In this document: in pieces, positions 1-11,692 of the stretch
How positions within the stretch are numbered: position 1 is the stretch's first letter
Layout: each line of letters starts with the position of its first letter
Program-made: the position numbers and the translations under genes
Notes under the pieces: generated by a model
Database searches by the model: none
What the model was told of the DNA's origin: nothing
The model's input: the letters and a program-made list of their open reading frames with translations, nothing else
Assembly: GCF_020783655.1 (NCBI RefSeq)
Contig: NZ_JAJGQH010000003.1
Span: 186,001 to 250,000 of the forward strand
Length of the DNA stretch: 64,000 nucleotides
Origin: Xanthomonas melonis
GTDB taxonomy: Bacteria; Pseudomonadota; Gammaproteobacteria; Xanthomonadales; Xanthomonadaceae
Direction of reading: 5' to 3'

Positions 1-548
1 GGGCACGTCGTGTGCGCAGGGACGGCTGGCAGTTCCCGCAAGGTGGCATGAACACCGACGAGACGCCTGTCGAAGCCATGTACCGCGAGTTACGCGAAGA
101 AACCGGGTTGTTGCCCGAGCATGTGGAATTGCTCGGCGCCACCCCCGGATGGCTGCGCTATCGTCTGCCGAGCCGTGCGGTGCGGCGGAACGAACGGCAG
201 GTCTGCATCGGCCAGAAGCAGGTCTGGTTCCTGCTGCAGTTCACCGGCGACGAATCCCATCTCAAGCTCGACCATACCGACACGCCCGAGTTCGACCACT
301 GGCGCTGGGTGGATTTCTGGTATCCGGTCGAACACGTGGTGATGTTCAAGCGCGGCGTGTATGCGCGCGCGCTGCGGCATCTGGCGCCATTGGCGCAGAA
401 CATCGCAGGCCACGCAGCGGTCGGAATGATGCCCGAACGCGCGCTGGAAGCCTGGCTGCCGGGCAGCAGCGCGGCCGGGCACGACCGTCCACGTAAGCGC
501 CCGCGCAAGCGGGGCGGGCCGCGGCCGGCGCTGATTAATAATGATTAA
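1..548 (+). CDS. rppH: RNA pyrophosphohydrolase RppH (NudH), 5'-truncated by the window edge
   Basis: Nudix hydrolase that removes pyrophosphate from the 5' end of mRNA and so starts RNase E-dependent decay in the cytoplasm. The frame is open from the first base (reading A-R-R-V-R-R-D-G-W), so the GTG at 12 is internal and roughly 25 N-terminal residues lie outside the window. The Nudix signature is intact: [20 protein letters not shown] gives the G-x5-E-x7-REUxEE pattern. The RppH-typical WLRYRLP and GQKQVWFLL segments follow. The tail is basic and rich in Arg/Lys/Pro (RKRPRKRGG), a variable feature of the family. The family assignment is secure. Next gene downstream is bfd on the same strand with its own probable promoter. 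Confidence 0.93.
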   Translation, partial: ARRVRRDGWQFPQGGMNTDETPVEAMYRELREETGLLPEHVELLGATPGWLRYRLPSRAVRRNERQVCIGQKQVWFLLQFTGDESHLKLDHTDTPEFDHWRWVDFWYPVEHVVMFKRGVYARALRHLAPLAQNIAGHAAVGMMPERALEAWLPGSSAAGHDRPRKRPRKRGGPRPALINND

Positions 549-557
549 CGTTTGGAA

Positions 558-586
558 TTGACACCTATTCTCGTTTGCGGTGCAAT
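558..586 (+). promoter_or_regulatory. Candidate sigma-70 promoter of bfd, possibly Fur-regulated
   Basis: TTGACA at 558-563 and TGCAAT at 581-586 are separated by 17 bases. The spacer holds ACACCTATTCTCGTTTGC, whose reverse complement (GCAAACGAGAATAGG...) partly resembles a Fur box. The match is modest (about 11 of 19 by eye). Iron control of bfd by Fur is known in other proteobacteria; here it is inference. Confidence 0.4.
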
Positions 587-628
587 CACTGCTGATCCCC
601 TCCGGATCGCCAGCACCCGACCAATACC

Positions 629-832
629 GTGTACGTCTGCATCTGCAATGGGGTCACCGACCACCAGATCCGCGAAGCGGCCGAAAATGGCTGCACCAGC
701 CTGGCCGAGCTGACCATGCGCACCGGCTGTGGATCCAACTGCGGCTCCTGTCTGGACATGGCGTCCGATCTGCTGAACCAGGCGCACGCCAGCCGTGCGT
801 TACCGCTGCCGCTGCTGGCAAGCGCGGCCTGA
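629..832 (+). CDS. bfd: Bacterioferritin-associated ferredoxin (Bfd)
   Basis: Small [2Fe-2S] protein of 67 residues that docks on bacterioferritin and donates electrons to release stored iron. The four cluster ligands are visible: CIC near the N terminus (residues 4 and 6) and CGSNCGSC around residues 34-41, matching the C-x-C-x~32-C-x2-C arrangement of BFD-like domains. The start is GTG at 629; no in-frame ATG occurs before the first Cys, so GTG is required. It lies upstream of bfr on the same strand with a 317-bp gap, the usual functional pairing. The C-terminal tail after residue 52 is low complexity (Ala/Leu). Confidence 0.9.
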   Translation: MYVCICNGVTDHQIREAAENGCTSLAELTMRTGCGSNCGSCLDMASDLLNQAHASRALPLPLLASAA

Positions 833-1149
833 CTGAGCAGGTCCTGGCTCGCGCCGCATGCCAGTCGCCGCCTGGTTCGGCCTGCAGGCACCAGGGCGCC
901 TCTGTCCCACTGAGTGATGCACCCTCGGCGATAGCGTCGATGCCAGGCGAGTGCCCGTACAACGTCGCTGCACACGCGCGGCGCAGCGCGCCCGGCGGTG
1001 CGATTCCCAAGTGCGGTGACGCTGGTCTGCCCGCTCGAGCGTAGCGGGCCATGTCGCCGCGCGCGTCCCGCAACTGATCACGATTCGCGTTCCTTCATGC
1101 TGCGCGCCGACGCGATAGAGTGCGGCCGGCGCATTCCCGGAGACATCGC
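833..1149. other. Intergenic bfd-bfr, no gene seen
   Basis: 317 bases with only overlapping short frames and no recognisable protein. A Shine-Dalgarno-like GGAGAC lies just before the bfr ATG. No clear promoter, terminator or Fur box could be assigned by eye. Confidence 0.5.
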
Positions 1150-1620
1150 ATGAAGGGCGATACCAAAGTCATCGAGTACCTCAACAAGGTGCTCTACAAC
1201 GAACTCACCGCGATCAATCAGTACTTTCTGCACGCCAAGATGCTGAAGAACTGGGGCCTGAAGGAACTGGCCGAGCATGAGTACAAGGAATCCATCGACG
1301 AGATGAAGCACGCGGACAAGCTGTCCGATCGCATTCTTTTTCTCGAGGGGCTGCCGAACTTTCAGGCGCTGGGCAAGCTGCGCATCGGCGAAAACCCGAC
1401 CGAAATGTTCCGCTGCGATCTGGCGCTGGAGCGTGAGGCCGTGACGGTGCTGCGCGAAGCAGTGGCCTATGCGGAGACCGTCAACGACTACGTCAGTCGC
1501 CAGTTGCTGGTGGACATCCTGGAATCGGAAGAAGAGCACATCGACTGGCTGGAAACCCAGCTGGATCTGGTGGCGCGCATCGGCGAGCCGAATTACCTGC
1601 TGACCAAGCTGGACGACTGA
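1150..1620 (+). CDS. bfr: Bacterioferritin (Bfr)
   Basis: Haem-containing 24-mer iron-storage protein that oxidises Fe(II) and stores the mineral core in the cytoplasm. From ATG 1150 the product is 156 residues, the normal Bfr length. Every classical ferroxidase ligand falls at its expected number: E18, E51, H54, E94, E127 and H130, plus Y25 and the haem-binding M52. The start at 1150 was preferred over an upstream in-frame start at 1120 because it sits after GGAGAC and gives the canonical [13 protein letters not shown] terminus. The partner bfd lies just upstream. Confidence 0.96.
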   Translation: MKGDTKVIEYLNKVLYNELTAINQYFLHAKMLKNWGLKELAEHEYKESIDEMKHADKLSDRILFLEGLPNFQALGKLRIGENPTEMFRCDLALEREAVTVLREAVAYAETVNDYVSRQLLVDILESEEEHIDWLETQLDLVARIGEPNYLLTKLDD

Positions 1621-1801
1621 ACGCCGGATCGGCCGGGGTGGTCGTCCGCGCTGGACTGCGGATCTGCAGTGGTGCGCGCGTACGACGCCGGAGATGACTC
1701 CGGTGGCCACTGCCGACGGCCTTGACGGCCGCGGCAGACGGGCATTCGATGCGGGTGGTGGGCGTGCGGCAGCTGCCGCTGTCCTGCTGAGGGCTGCCCG
1801 A

Positions 1802-4108
<2,307 letters not shown>

Positions 4109-6058
4109 TCAGAGCACCGCGTTGGTGAAGTCGAAATCCAATTCCTTGCCGACGGTCTGCACCAGATTGCCCTGGATGAAATCCACCCCGCTCATCCACA
4201 TCGCTGCGGCCGCCTGCGGGTCTTCGATGCGTTGGCCGATGATCAACAGGCCGCGCTGGTGGGCGATATCGATGACGCTGCGCAACTGGTCGCGCACCGC
4301 GGTGTTGCCATGCGCATCGGCGAAGCGGTTGGCCATGCGCACGAAGCTCAGCGGCAGCTGGGCCAGCAGTGCGTTGGCTTCGTCGCCGGGCTCGAACTGG
4401 CTGAGGCAGAACTGCACGCCGGCTGGCATCAATTTGGCGCAGAACTGCTGCACGGTGACCGCGTGGATCAGGGCGTCGTCCAGGCGCAGATCCACGATCA
4501 GCGTTTGCCCGGCCACGCCGCGTTCGGCCAGTGCCTTGAGCAGCCAGTCGGCGAACGCCTCGCGCGCCAGCGTACGGGGCGACTGCGAAACGAACAGACG
4601 CAGCGGCGGGCTGGCGTGCTGGTACAGATGCAGCAAACCGAGTGCGTGGTCCATGACCTGCTGATCGAGGTCGGCGATGCGTCCGGCCGCTTCGGCGGCG
4701 GGAATCACCTGGCCGGCCGACAGCAGGGTGCCATCGGCCTGACGCAGCCGCAGCAGCACCTGGTATTGCGCGGTATCGCCGCCGGCCACGGCCACGATGG
4801 GTTGGTAGGCCAGTTCCAGCTGGCCTTCGACCAGGCGCAGCTGCTCCTGCTGCTCGGCCTGGCTGGGCGCCAGATAGGTCTGCACCCCGTCGCTGCGCAG
4901 GCGTGCCTGCAGCGCGGTACGCTCCACTGCTTCCAGTGCGCTGCCGGCGTCGTCGAAGCCCAGGCTCAGCGGCGCGGCGCCGATGGCGCAGCGCACGTGC
5001 ACCGCCTCGTCTTCGCGCACCGGGAAGGCGTTGGCGGAGAGCCGTTCGCGAACCTCCAGCGCGCGCTGTTCCAGGCTGGTCTCGTCCATCTCCACGGCCA
5101 GCAGCAGGAAGCTGTTGTCGTTCAGGCGCGCCAGCGGATAGGGCTGGGCGGCGCTGGCCAGGCGATGCCCGGCCTGGGTCATCAAACGTTCGTACGCGGC
5201 ATAGCCATACCGTTCGCGCAGGCCGAGCGCGCTGGCGATCTCGATGAAGAACAGCCCGCCGGCCTGCTTGCGCGCCAATGCATCGGCGAGCAATTCCATC
5301 ACATGGCCGCGCGTGGGCAGGCCGGTTTCCGGGTTGCTGCGTGCGTTGCCGTGGTCACCCGTCTGTTGCAGCGCCTGCTGGCGCGCGCGGCGGATGCGGT
5401 TGGACACGGCCGCGATGAGGTGGCGCGGGCGGATCGGCTTGGTGAGAAAGTCGTCGGCACCGCTGTCGAGCACTTCGAACTGGCGCTCCGGGTCGGGATC
5501 GCCGGTCAGGAACACGATCGGCAGCAATTGCTGGCCGGGTTGCTGACGGATCAGCGAGGTCAGCCGGATGCCGTCCAGTTCGGGCATGTGCAGATCCATC
5601 AGGATCAGATCCGGGTGGTAGTCCTGGATCGCCTGCGGCACGCTGGCAGCGGTCATTTCCACCTGCGCGTGCATGCCGGCGCCGTGCAGCACGCTCTGTG
5701 CGAACAGCGCCTGCGAGCGGTCGTCCTCGACGATCAATACGCGGTAGGGCGCGTCGGCGGCGGCAGGGTCGTCGCCTTGCCGCGTGGCTGTCGAGGCGGC
5801 CGCAGACGACGCTGCGGGTGGCGCGGCGCGCACATTGGCAGCCATTGCCTGCGCCGGTGCCTGCGGACCCGGGCCCGCGGCAGCGGCGGGCACGGGCGCA
5901 GGAATGATAGCCGCGCTCACCGGTGCAAGGCTTTCGGCCACGGCGTCGCCAGCCCAGCGGCGCCAGTGGTCGGCCGGCGGGGTCTCGGCGCGCAGCGGGC
6001 GCTGCCGGGTGGCGGTGTCGTCACGGGTGGTGAATGGAACCGGATCTCGGGCGGCCAT
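4109..6058 (-). CDS. Response regulator with degenerate GGDEF and EAL domains
   Basis: 649-residue protein. A low-complexity Ala/Pro linker (1-103) is followed by a receiver domain (about 105-225) with all key residues: VEDD, the phosphoacceptor Asp in LILMDLHMPELDG, Thr in FLTG and Lys in FLTKPI. A GGDEF-fold domain (about 250-400) has RLNDNSFLLL where RxGGDEF is expected. An EAL-fold domain (about 410-645) has YQVLLRL in place of ExLLR, SQSPRTL for the Asn loop, and LSQFEPG for the DDFGTG metal loop. Both catalytic centres therefore look dead, so a c-di-GMP effector or pure protein-interaction role is more likely than synthesis or hydrolysis. It is the first gene of a pair with the hybrid kinase, the likely source of its phosphate. 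Confidence 0.88.
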   Translation of the reverse strand: MAARDPVPFTTRDDTATRQRPLRAETPPADHWRRWAGDAVAESLAPVSAAIIPAPVPAAAAGPGPQAPAQAMAANVRAAPPAASSAAASTATRQGDDPAAADAPYRVLIVEDDRSQALFAQSVLHGAGMHAQVEMTAASVPQAIQDYHPDLILMDLHMPELDGIRLTSLIRQQPGQQLLPIVFLTGDPDPERQFEVLDSGADDFLTKPIRPRHLIAAVSNRIRRARQQALQQTGDHGNARSNPETGLPTRGHVMELLADALARKQAGGLFFIEIASALGLRERYGYAAYERLMTQAGHRLASAAQPYPLARLNDNSFLLLAVEMDETSLEQRALEVRERLSANAFPVREDEAVHVRCAIGAAPLSLGFDDAGSALEAVERTALQARLRSDGVQTYLAPSQAEQQEQLRLVEGQLELAYQPIVAVAGGDTAQYQVLLRLRQADGTLLSAGQVIPAAEAAGRIADLDQQVMDHALGLLHLYQHASPPLRLFVSQSPRTLAREAFADWLLKALAERGVAGQTLIVDLRLDDALIHAVTVQQFCAKLMPAGVQFCLSQFEPGDEANALLAQLPLSFVRMANRFADAHGNTAVRDQLRSVIDIAHQRGLLIIGQRIEDPQAAAAMWMSGVDFIQGNLVQTVGKELDFDFTNAVL

Positions 6059-6096
6059 CGATACTCCCTACAGTCGCGATGATTATGCGATGAACT

Positions 6097-6723
6097 TCAC
6101 GATAGCGGGGAGCGGCGTGCAGTCGGCGTGGTGGCTGCGCGCAGCGGCGCCGCCAGCCGGCGCATGCCCCGCCACAGCAACCGCCAGACCCACCATACCG
6201 CCAGCGCCACCAGCAGGCTGGACCCCACTGCCAAGCCCAGCGCCAGCCATGGATGCGCCAGGGCCACGGCCAGGGCGGTGGCAGCGAGGGTGTCTTCGGC
6301 CAGCGATGCGATCCAGTTGCTGGCCGGCTCCGGCGAGGTGTTGAGCAGCGCGCGGGTGCCGGCCTTGAGGGTGTGGCTGGTCAGTGCCACGCCGGCCCCC
6401 GCCGCCAGCGCGCCGGTACTCAGGTCGCCATCCGGCGACAGCGTGGCGGCGGCCAGGAACGCGCCGGCCGGGACGCGTGCCAGGGTTTGCAACAGATCCC
6501 AGCCCGAGTCCACACCAGGGATCTTGTCGGCGACGAATTCGGCCACCGCCAGTGCGCCGGAGGTGCCCAGCACCCACCACGACTGCGCCGGATGCAGGGC
6601 CGGGGGCAGCTCGATCCAGCCGAGCAGGCCGGCCAGGCCCACGCCGAATACCGTCAGGTAGACGCGGATGCCGGCCAGCCAGGCCAGCAGGATGCCGATC
6701 ACGAACAGATGGGCCTCGCTCAT
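6097..6723 (-). CDS. DUF4126 family membrane protein
   Basis: 208-residue polytopic protein with about five hydrophobic segments. It opens with [20 protein letters not shown] and contains the family-like stretch [17 protein letters not shown]. Proteins of this type are annotated DUF4126; no biochemical role is established to my knowledge. ATG 6723 was chosen over the longer frame to 6774 because GGAAG lies about nine bases upstream and the extension (rich in Ser and Arg) looks non-coding. It sits upstream of and co-directional with the receiver-GGDEF-EAL gene but is separated by 38 bases, so it may be co-transcribed. Confidence 0.75.
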   Translation of the reverse strand: MSEAHLFVIGILLAWLAGIRVYLTVFGVGLAGLLGWIELPPALHPAQSWWVLGTSGALAVAEFVADKIPGVDSGWDLLQTLARVPAGAFLAAATLSPDGDLSTGALAAGAGVALTSHTLKAGTRALLNTSPEPASNWIASLAEDTLAATALAVALAHPWLALGLAVGSSLLVALAVWWVWRLLWRGMRRLAAPLRAATTPTARRSPLS

Positions 6724-6845
6724 GGCGTTGCTTCCTGCGGACAATACGGAACTATCGGATAACGGCCGACGCAACGCCAGCGTGGCGGCCGTCCGCGCTC
6801 TGGCACACTACGCCGCCGCCCTCAGCGCCGGCCCGTCCGGCCCAG

Positions 6846-7589
6846 ATGCCCATGAGACCAGCCGCCCGCGTCCAGATCGTCCACCGTCAGGCGGGTGGTG
6901 GCCATGCCGGCGGACGCTGGCGATGGGTGGCGATCGCCCTGCTCTGGCTGGCGTCGTTGGGCGGTGTGTGGTGGATGGCCACGCGTACCGCCGCGCCACG
7001 CCTGGTGCAGGCCGAGGCCGCCCTGCAGCAGGCCCAGCGCAGCCAGGCCCAGCAACGGCGGCAGATCGAGCAGTTGCAGCAGCGCCAGGTCAACCTGGCG
7101 ATGTCGGACAAGATCAGTCGCGCGGCCAATACCGAAGTGCAGGCCTCGCTGGCCGAGCGCGACGAACAGATCGCCGCGCTGCGCGCCGATGTGGCTTTCT
7201 ACGAGCGCTTGGTGGGCGCCACCGCGCAGCGCAAGGGGCTCAATGCGCATTCGGTGCAGTTCACCGCCGAGGCCGGCGGCACCTGGAACTACAGCGTGGT
7301 GCTGACCCAGAACCTCAACCGTGGTGCGATCAGTCAGGGCCAGCTGCGCTTCGCGGTGGAGGGCGTGCGCGCCGGCAAGCTGGTGACGGTGAGCTGGAAC
7401 GAGCTGCATCAGCAGCCCGCTGCCGCCGGGCAGCCGTATTCGTTCCGCTATTTCCAGCAACTGGACGGCAGCGTGATCCTGCCGAAGGATTTCACTCCGC
7501 AACGTGTCAAAATCTCCCTGAGCGGCGAGGGGGCGCCGGTCAATCAGACATTCGATTGGAAAGTCGCCGCCAGCGGCGCCGGGGAGTAG
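6846..7589 (+). CDS. Single-pass membrane protein with coiled coil (DUF6776-like)
   Basis: 247-residue protein with a basic N terminus and one membrane segment at about 25-47 ([19 protein letters not shown]). A long Gln/Ala-rich coiled coil (about 55-125, including [18 protein letters not shown]) follows, then a C-terminal beta-rich domain containing SYSFRYFQ-like aromatic motifs. The architecture resembles DUF6776 proteins; that name is from memory and tentative. The gene ends three bases before the bactofilin ATG, so the two are surely co-transcribed, and the protein may anchor the bactofilin scaffold to the inner membrane (inference). Start could be ATG 6846 or ATG 6852. Confidence 0.75.
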   Translation: MPMRPAARVQIVHRQAGGGHAGGRWRWVAIALLWLASLGGVWWMATRTAAPRLVQAEAALQQAQRSQAQQRRQIEQLQQRQVNLAMSDKISRAANTEVQASLAERDEQIAALRADVAFYERLVGATAQRKGLNAHSVQFTAEAGGTWNYSVVLTQNLNRGAISQGQLRFAVEGVRAGKLVTVSWNELHQQPAAAGQPYSFRYFQQLDGSVILPKDFTPQRVKISLSGEGAPVNQTFDWKVAASGAGE

Positions 7590-7592
7590 CTC

Positions 7593-8042
7593 ATGTTCGG
7601 AAACAAGTCCAGCCGTGGTGCGCAGACCGTGGTCGATACCTTGATCGGGCCGCAGGTGGTCATCCGCGGCGACCTGACGTTCAGCGGCGGCCTGTACGTG
7701 GAAGGTCGCATCCTGGGCAAGGTGATTGCCGAGGACGGCGCCAGCGCCACCCTGACGGTGGCCGAGCAGGGCAGCATCGAGGGCGAAGTGCGTGCGCCGG
7801 TGGTGATCATCAACGGCCAGCTGACCGGCGATGTGCATGCAGCCGAGCGGGTCGAACTGGCCGCCAATGCGCGCGTGCAGGGCAATGTGCACTATCAGGT
7901 GGTGGAAATGAGCGCCGGCGCGCAGCTCACCGGGCGTCTGATCCATGCCGCCGCCGCAGGCGCCACCGCGGCGCTGCCGGCACCGGAAGGCCATCGCGCC
8001 GAGCCGGCCAAGGCCGCGCAGCCCGAAACTGCCGACGCCTGA
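7593..8042 (+). CDS. Bactofilin (polymer-forming cytoskeletal protein)
   Basis: 149-residue bactofilin. These proteins polymerise without nucleotide into filaments that organise cell-wall synthesis or polar structures. The central 90 residues form the repetitive right-handed beta-helix pattern with Gly/Val spaced every six or so residues, for example [19 protein letters not shown] and [20 protein letters not shown]. The flanking tails are short and disordered; the C-terminal tail is Ala/Pro/Glu-rich. GGGGAG just before the ATG is a good ribosome site. It is paired with the upstream coiled-coil membrane protein and followed 80 bases later by erpA. Confidence 0.93.
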   Translation: MFGNKSSRGAQTVVDTLIGPQVVIRGDLTFSGGLYVEGRILGKVIAEDGASATLTVAEQGSIEGEVRAPVVIINGQLTGDVHAAERVELAANARVQGNVHYQVVEMSAGAQLTGRLIHAAAAGATAALPAPEGHRAEPAKAAQPETADA

Positions 8043-8122
8043 GCCGCGCTGCGGCTGAAGCGCGACCGCGTGGCCGACACATCCGGCTTGAAGTGGCGCC
8101 GTCCGGCCCCCATGCTGACGGC

Positions 8123-8509
8123 ATGAGTACGCTCGTTTCGCTTCCCACTGCCGCTCCGGCGCCGGACTACCAGTCCATCGACCGGCCGTTGAACTTTTCC
8201 GGTGCCGCCGCCGCCAAGGTACGCGAGCTGATCCAGGAGGAAGGCAACGCCGCCCTGGCCTTGCGCGTGTACATCCAGGGAGGCGGGTGTTCGGGGTTCC
8301 AGTATGGGTTCGAGTTCGACGAGAACCGCGCCGACGACGATCTGGCCGTGGCCACCGACGGGGTGACGTTGCTGGTCGACCCGCTCAGCCTGCAGTACCT
8401 GATGGGCGCCGAGGTGGACTACACCGAGAGCCTGACCGGTGCGCAGTTCGTGATCCGCAACCCCAATGCCAAGACCACCTGCGGCTGCGGGAGCAGCTTC
8501 AGCGTGTAA
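8123..8509 (+). CDS. erpA: Iron-sulfur cluster insertion protein ErpA
   Basis: A-type carrier of 128 residues that transfers [2Fe-2S] or [4Fe-4S] clusters to apo-enzymes. The three ligand cysteines are present: [11 protein letters not shown] in the middle and TTCGCGSSF at the C terminus. ATG 8123 gives the expected length with a short variable N terminus. The bactofilin gene directly upstream on the same strand is a common neighbour in Xanthomonadaceae. ErpA is preferred over IscA or SufA because no isc or suf genes are adjacent and because of the [11 protein letters not shown] ending. Confidence 0.93.
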   Translation: MSTLVSLPTAAPAPDYQSIDRPLNFSGAAAAKVRELIQEEGNAALALRVYIQGGGCSGFQYGFEFDENRADDDLAVATDGVTLLVDPLSLQYLMGAEVDYTESLTGAQFVIRNPNAKTTCGCGSSFSV

Positions 8510-8878
8510 GGCATGACGCGTGCTGGCGTGGACGTATGTAGCAAGCGTCCACGGTGGTGAGTGATCCAGCGGCTGAGTCCACTCGGGAGAACTACTGGCT
8601 GCTGTGTGCTTGCGGCGGCTGGCTGGGTGCCGCTGCACAAGCGCACTGTGGCAGGGCCGCGCTGCCAGCAACCGCCTGCGCTGCGCTGATGGACGCTTTC
8701 GTTGGCTGGGTACGCGCCGCAGTAACAGCGCGCAGTAGGGCCGCAATGTCCGCGACCGCTTGCATTGTACTGATCGCTCGCAGCCATCGCCTCAGCGTCT
8801 GAACGTGCAACCTGGATTCTGCGACGACCGTGCGCGGCACGGTTGCGGGTGTCGCCGATTATCGGCAGGCTTGCGCCG
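8510..8878. other. Intergenic erpA-nudC, no gene seen
   Basis: 369 bases. I found no convincing reading frame, terminator or RNA gene. The stretch has short GC-rich near-repeats (CTGCTG/GCCGCAG types) of no clear meaning. Confidence 0.45.
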
Positions 8879-9778
8879 ATGTCAGAATCCACTCTTCCGT
8901 TGTCCGGTTTTGCCTTCACCCACGCGCCGCTGGATCGCGGCGATGCGCTGCGTGACGACCCGGCTGCCCTGGCGCAGCTGTGGGCGCAGGGCCATGTGCT
9001 GTTGATCGATGCCAAGGGCACCGCCCTGGCCGATGCGCAGGGGCAGCCGCTGTTGATGCAGGGCGCCGCGCTTGCCGACAGCCCGGAGGCGGCGATCTTC
9101 CTGGGGCTGCGCGATGGTCAGGGCTGGTTCTGCCTGTCGGCCGACCCACTCGATCTGAAGGCGCCGCAACGGGTGGACCTGCGCCAGGCGGCAGCGCAAT
9201 GGCCGGCAGACATCGCCACTGCGGTGTCGTTCGCGCGGGCGATGCTGCATTGGCAGGCACGTACGCGTTACTGCGGCGTCTGCGGCGGTGCGATCGTGTT
9301 CCGCCGCGCCGGCTTCATCGCGCATTGCACGCAGTGCCAGACCGAACACTACCCGCGCGTGGATCCGGCCATCATCGTGGCGGTCAGCGACGGGCAGCGG
9401 CTGCTGCTGGGCCGCCAGGCCAGTTGGGCGCCGCGACGCTATTCGGTGATCGCCGGCTTCGTCGAACCGGGCGAATCGCTGGAGCAGACCGTGGCGCGCG
9501 AAGTGCATGAGGAAACCCGCGTGCGGATCCAGCACTGCCGCTATCTGGGCGCGCAGCCGTGGCCGTTTCCGGGAGCGTTGATGCTGGGCTTCACGGCGCA
9601 GGCGGCGGCCAGCGAGGTACCGCAGGTGACCGGCGAGCTGGAGGATGCGCGTTGGGTGGGCCATGACGAGATCGGCGCCGCGCTGGAAGGCCGCGGCGGT
9701 GAAGACGGCATCGGGTTGCCGCCGGCCATTTCGATCGCGCGGGCGCTGATCGAGCATTGGTATCGCAGCCATGGTTGA
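8879..9778 (+). CDS. nudC: NAD(H) pyrophosphatase / deNADding enzyme NudC
   Basis: Nudix enzyme that cleaves NAD(H) to NMN and AMP and removes 5'-NAD caps from RNA. The 299-residue product has an N-terminal domain and a zinc ribbon with CGVCGG and CTQC (about residues 135-160). The Nudix box GFVEPGESLEQTVAREVHEE is complete. The NudC-specific motif appears as AQPWPFPGALMLGF (canonical SQPWPFP). ATG 8879 was chosen over an upstream start at 8843 because the 12-residue extension has no family counterpart. Gene stands alone in its spacing. Confidence 0.93.
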   Translation: MSESTLPLSGFAFTHAPLDRGDALRDDPAALAQLWAQGHVLLIDAKGTALADAQGQPLLMQGAALADSPEAAIFLGLRDGQGWFCLSADPLDLKAPQRVDLRQAAAQWPADIATAVSFARAMLHWQARTRYCGVCGGAIVFRRAGFIAHCTQCQTEHYPRVDPAIIVAVSDGQRLLLGRQASWAPRRYSVIAGFVEPGESLEQTVAREVHEETRVRIQHCRYLGAQPWPFPGALMLGFTAQAAASEVPQVTGELEDARWVGHDEIGAALEGRGGEDGIGLPPAISIARALIEHWYRSHG

Positions 9779-9910
9779 GAGCCGGCGTCCTGGCGGCGAC
9801 CGCGGCTGGGCCGTGGCAGGTGCGCCTGCCGCCTCGGCGCACCCGACGTTCGTGCGGCCGTTGCAGTGGGGTTGGGTCCGCTCGGCTAGACTCCGCTGAG
9901 GAGGAACCCC

Positions 9911-10804
9911 ATGTTCACGACCCTGGTTGCTGTCGTCGTCGCCCTTGCGTTGGGTCATCTGGTGCCGGCGCAGGTCGCCCGTCTACGGCGTTTCGAATGG
10001 TTCGCGCGCTGGCTGCGCCGGCTGGACAGCCATGCCGCCGGACGCGGCGCGTGGCAGGGCCGCTACGGCGTGCTGCTGGCCCTGCTGCCGGTGCTGTTCG
10101 TGGTCGTGCTGCTGCAATGGGCGCTGGACGATGTGTGGCATGGCTTCCTGTCGCTGCTGTTCGGCGTGGCGGTGCTGGCCTGGACCTGGGGGCCGCGCGA
10201 TCTGGATCGCGATGTCGAGGCGGTGATCGACGCCGACGAGCCCGGTACGCGACGCGAGGCGATTTCGCATCTGCAGGCGGCCGGTGGCAGCGTGCACGAG
10301 GACGCGCCCTCGCTGGTGGAGGCTGTGGTGGTCAACGGTCTGCGCCGCTGGTTCGCGGTGCTGTGGTGGTTCCTGTTGCTGGGGCCGTTCGGCGCGGTGC
10401 TGTACCGCCTGACCGCCCTGGCGGTGGAAAGCCCGCTGTCGGTGCTGCTGCCGCCACGCAATCTGGCGGGTGCGCGTTGGTTGCTGGCGGTGCTGGAATG
10501 GCCGGTGGCGCAGCTGATCACGGTGTCGATGGCGCTGGTGGGGAATTTCGACACGGTGTTCCGCGCCTGGCGCGAAGCGCATGGCAACCGATGGGCGCTG
10601 GAGCCGTATTTCCTGGGCGCGGTGGCGCGTGCCAGCGTCAGTGCCGAGCTGCGCGATGAAGCCCACGACTACACCGATTCGGGCCTGGTGCCGGTCTGGC
10701 GCCGGCTGCCGGAAGTGCGCGATGCGATGAGCCTGGTATGGCGCGTGCTGCTGCTGTGGATGGTAGTGCTGGCGTTGTTGGTGATTGCGGGGTGGGTGCG
10801 GTAG
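9911..10804 (+). CDS. ampE: AmpE-like inner-membrane protein
   Basis: 297-residue polytopic protein with hydrophobic segments at about 3-20, 52-75, 78-95, 148-172 and 275-296. The stretch VNGLRRWFAVLWWFLLLGPF matches the conserved core of AmpE, the membrane protein encoded with AmpD in enterobacteria and linked to beta-lactamase induction. Here ampD is not adjacent. GAGGAGGAACCCC before the ATG is a strong ribosome site. Family assignment is fairly firm; the signalling role in this organism is inferred. Confidence 0.82.
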   Translation: MFTTLVAVVVALALGHLVPAQVARLRRFEWFARWLRRLDSHAAGRGAWQGRYGVLLALLPVLFVVVLLQWALDDVWHGFLSLLFGVAVLAWTWGPRDLDRDVEAVIDADEPGTRREAISHLQAAGGSVHEDAPSLVEAVVVNGLRRWFAVLWWFLLLGPFGAVLYRLTALAVESPLSVLLPPRNLAGARWLLAVLEWPVAQLITVSMALVGNFDTVFRAWREAHGNRWALEPYFLGAVARASVSAELRDEAHDYTDSGLVPVWRRLPEVRDAMSLVWRVLLLWMVVLALLVIAGWVR

Positions 10805-10937
10805 GACTTGCAGCGGTCCACGACGTGGAGTCAGCGTCGCCAGATGTCAGGCGACCCGCAGTTGAGCCTAGAAGTGGCCTTGCAGCCGCTCACTCGAACC
10901 CCAGCCGATGCAGGCCCCGCCGAGTTGCGTGTAGCCC

Positions 10938-11348
10938 CTAGCCCGGCGCCAGCAACGTGAACGGAAACCACGGCAGGTTCCGTGCGATCCAGTAGGTGGG
11001 CAATGCCCATAGCCAGAACTTCGGTTCGGACAGGACGCTCACGACGGGGGCGAACCAGCGCGCGCGCCAGCCGGCTTTCCAGGCGATCAGGCCGGGCAGG
11101 GTGAACAGGCCGAGGACCGCTGCCGGGTTCATGGCGAAGGCACCGGGCAGGTCGAAATGCACCAGCGCATAAAGCGCGCGGGTCATGCCGCAGCCGGGAC
11201 AGTAGCAGCCGGTGACGGCGCGGAAGACGCAGGGCGGGAACGGGCTGTTGCTCGCGTTCGGATCGAAGCGATACAGCAACGACACGCCGAAGGCGGCCAC
11301 GCCGGTGGCCGCCCCCAGTCCAAGCCAATGGCGTGGACGCAGCTGCAT
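10938..11348 (-). CDS. DUF2752 small membrane protein
   Basis: 136-residue protein with the DUF2752 hallmark CYCPGCGMTRALYAL at about 47-61, preceded by FPPCVF, plus three hydrophobic segments. The function of DUF2752 proteins is not established; the cysteine pattern suggests a metal or redox site. Its ATG (11346-11348) overlaps the TGA of the upstream CD225 gene by one base (TGATG), showing translational coupling, so the two proteins probably act together. Confidence 0.82.
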   Translation of the reverse strand: MQLRPRHWLGLGAATGVAAFGVSLLYRFDPNASNSPFPPCVFRAVTGCYCPGCGMTRALYALVHFDLPGAFAMNPAAVLGLFTLPGLIAWKAGWRARWFAPVVSVLSEPKFWLWALPTYWIARNLPWFPFTLLAPG

Positions 11349-11692
11349 CACTGCATGTGTTGCAACTGCTGCATGTATTCCATGTAGCTCTGCATGCCGC
11401 CGGTGGCGACCATGCCGATGTTGATCAGCAGGCCGATCACGGCCAGCACGCTGGTCACGATGCACCAGGTCTTGGCGGTGTTGGAGGCACGGCGTGCGCC
11501 GTCGATGTCGCCCTGGTTGAGCAGGCCGTTGACCTTGCTGGAGAACACGATCGCCACGATGCCGGTGATCAGGGCCGGGCAGCACAGGCAGAAGCCGAGC
11601 ACGGTGGAGACGATCGCCCAGATCAGGTGGTTCGGCACCGGGCCGGGCGCTGCGCTGGACGAGGGATGGATCGGCGGTGGGATGGCACTCAT
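11348..11692 (-). CDS. CD225/dispanin-family membrane protein
   Basis: 114-residue protein with a Pro/Ser-rich N terminus and two hydrophobic segments (about 25-50 and 80-100). The signature VNGLLNQGDIDGARRASNTA lies between them, followed by KTWCIVTSV; this is the CD225 pattern shared with eukaryotic IFITM proteins. Bacterial members are uncharacterised. ATG 11692 follows AAGGAGCTTCACC, a strong ribosome site, which rules out the longer upstream frame. It is coupled to the DUF2752 gene downstream. Confidence 0.85.
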   Translation of the reverse strand: MSAIPPPIHPSSSAAPGPVPNHLIWAIVSTVLGFCLCCPALITGIVAIVFSSKVNGLLNQGDIDGARRASNTAKTWCIVTSVLAVIGLLINIGMVATGGMQSYMEYMQQLQHMQ

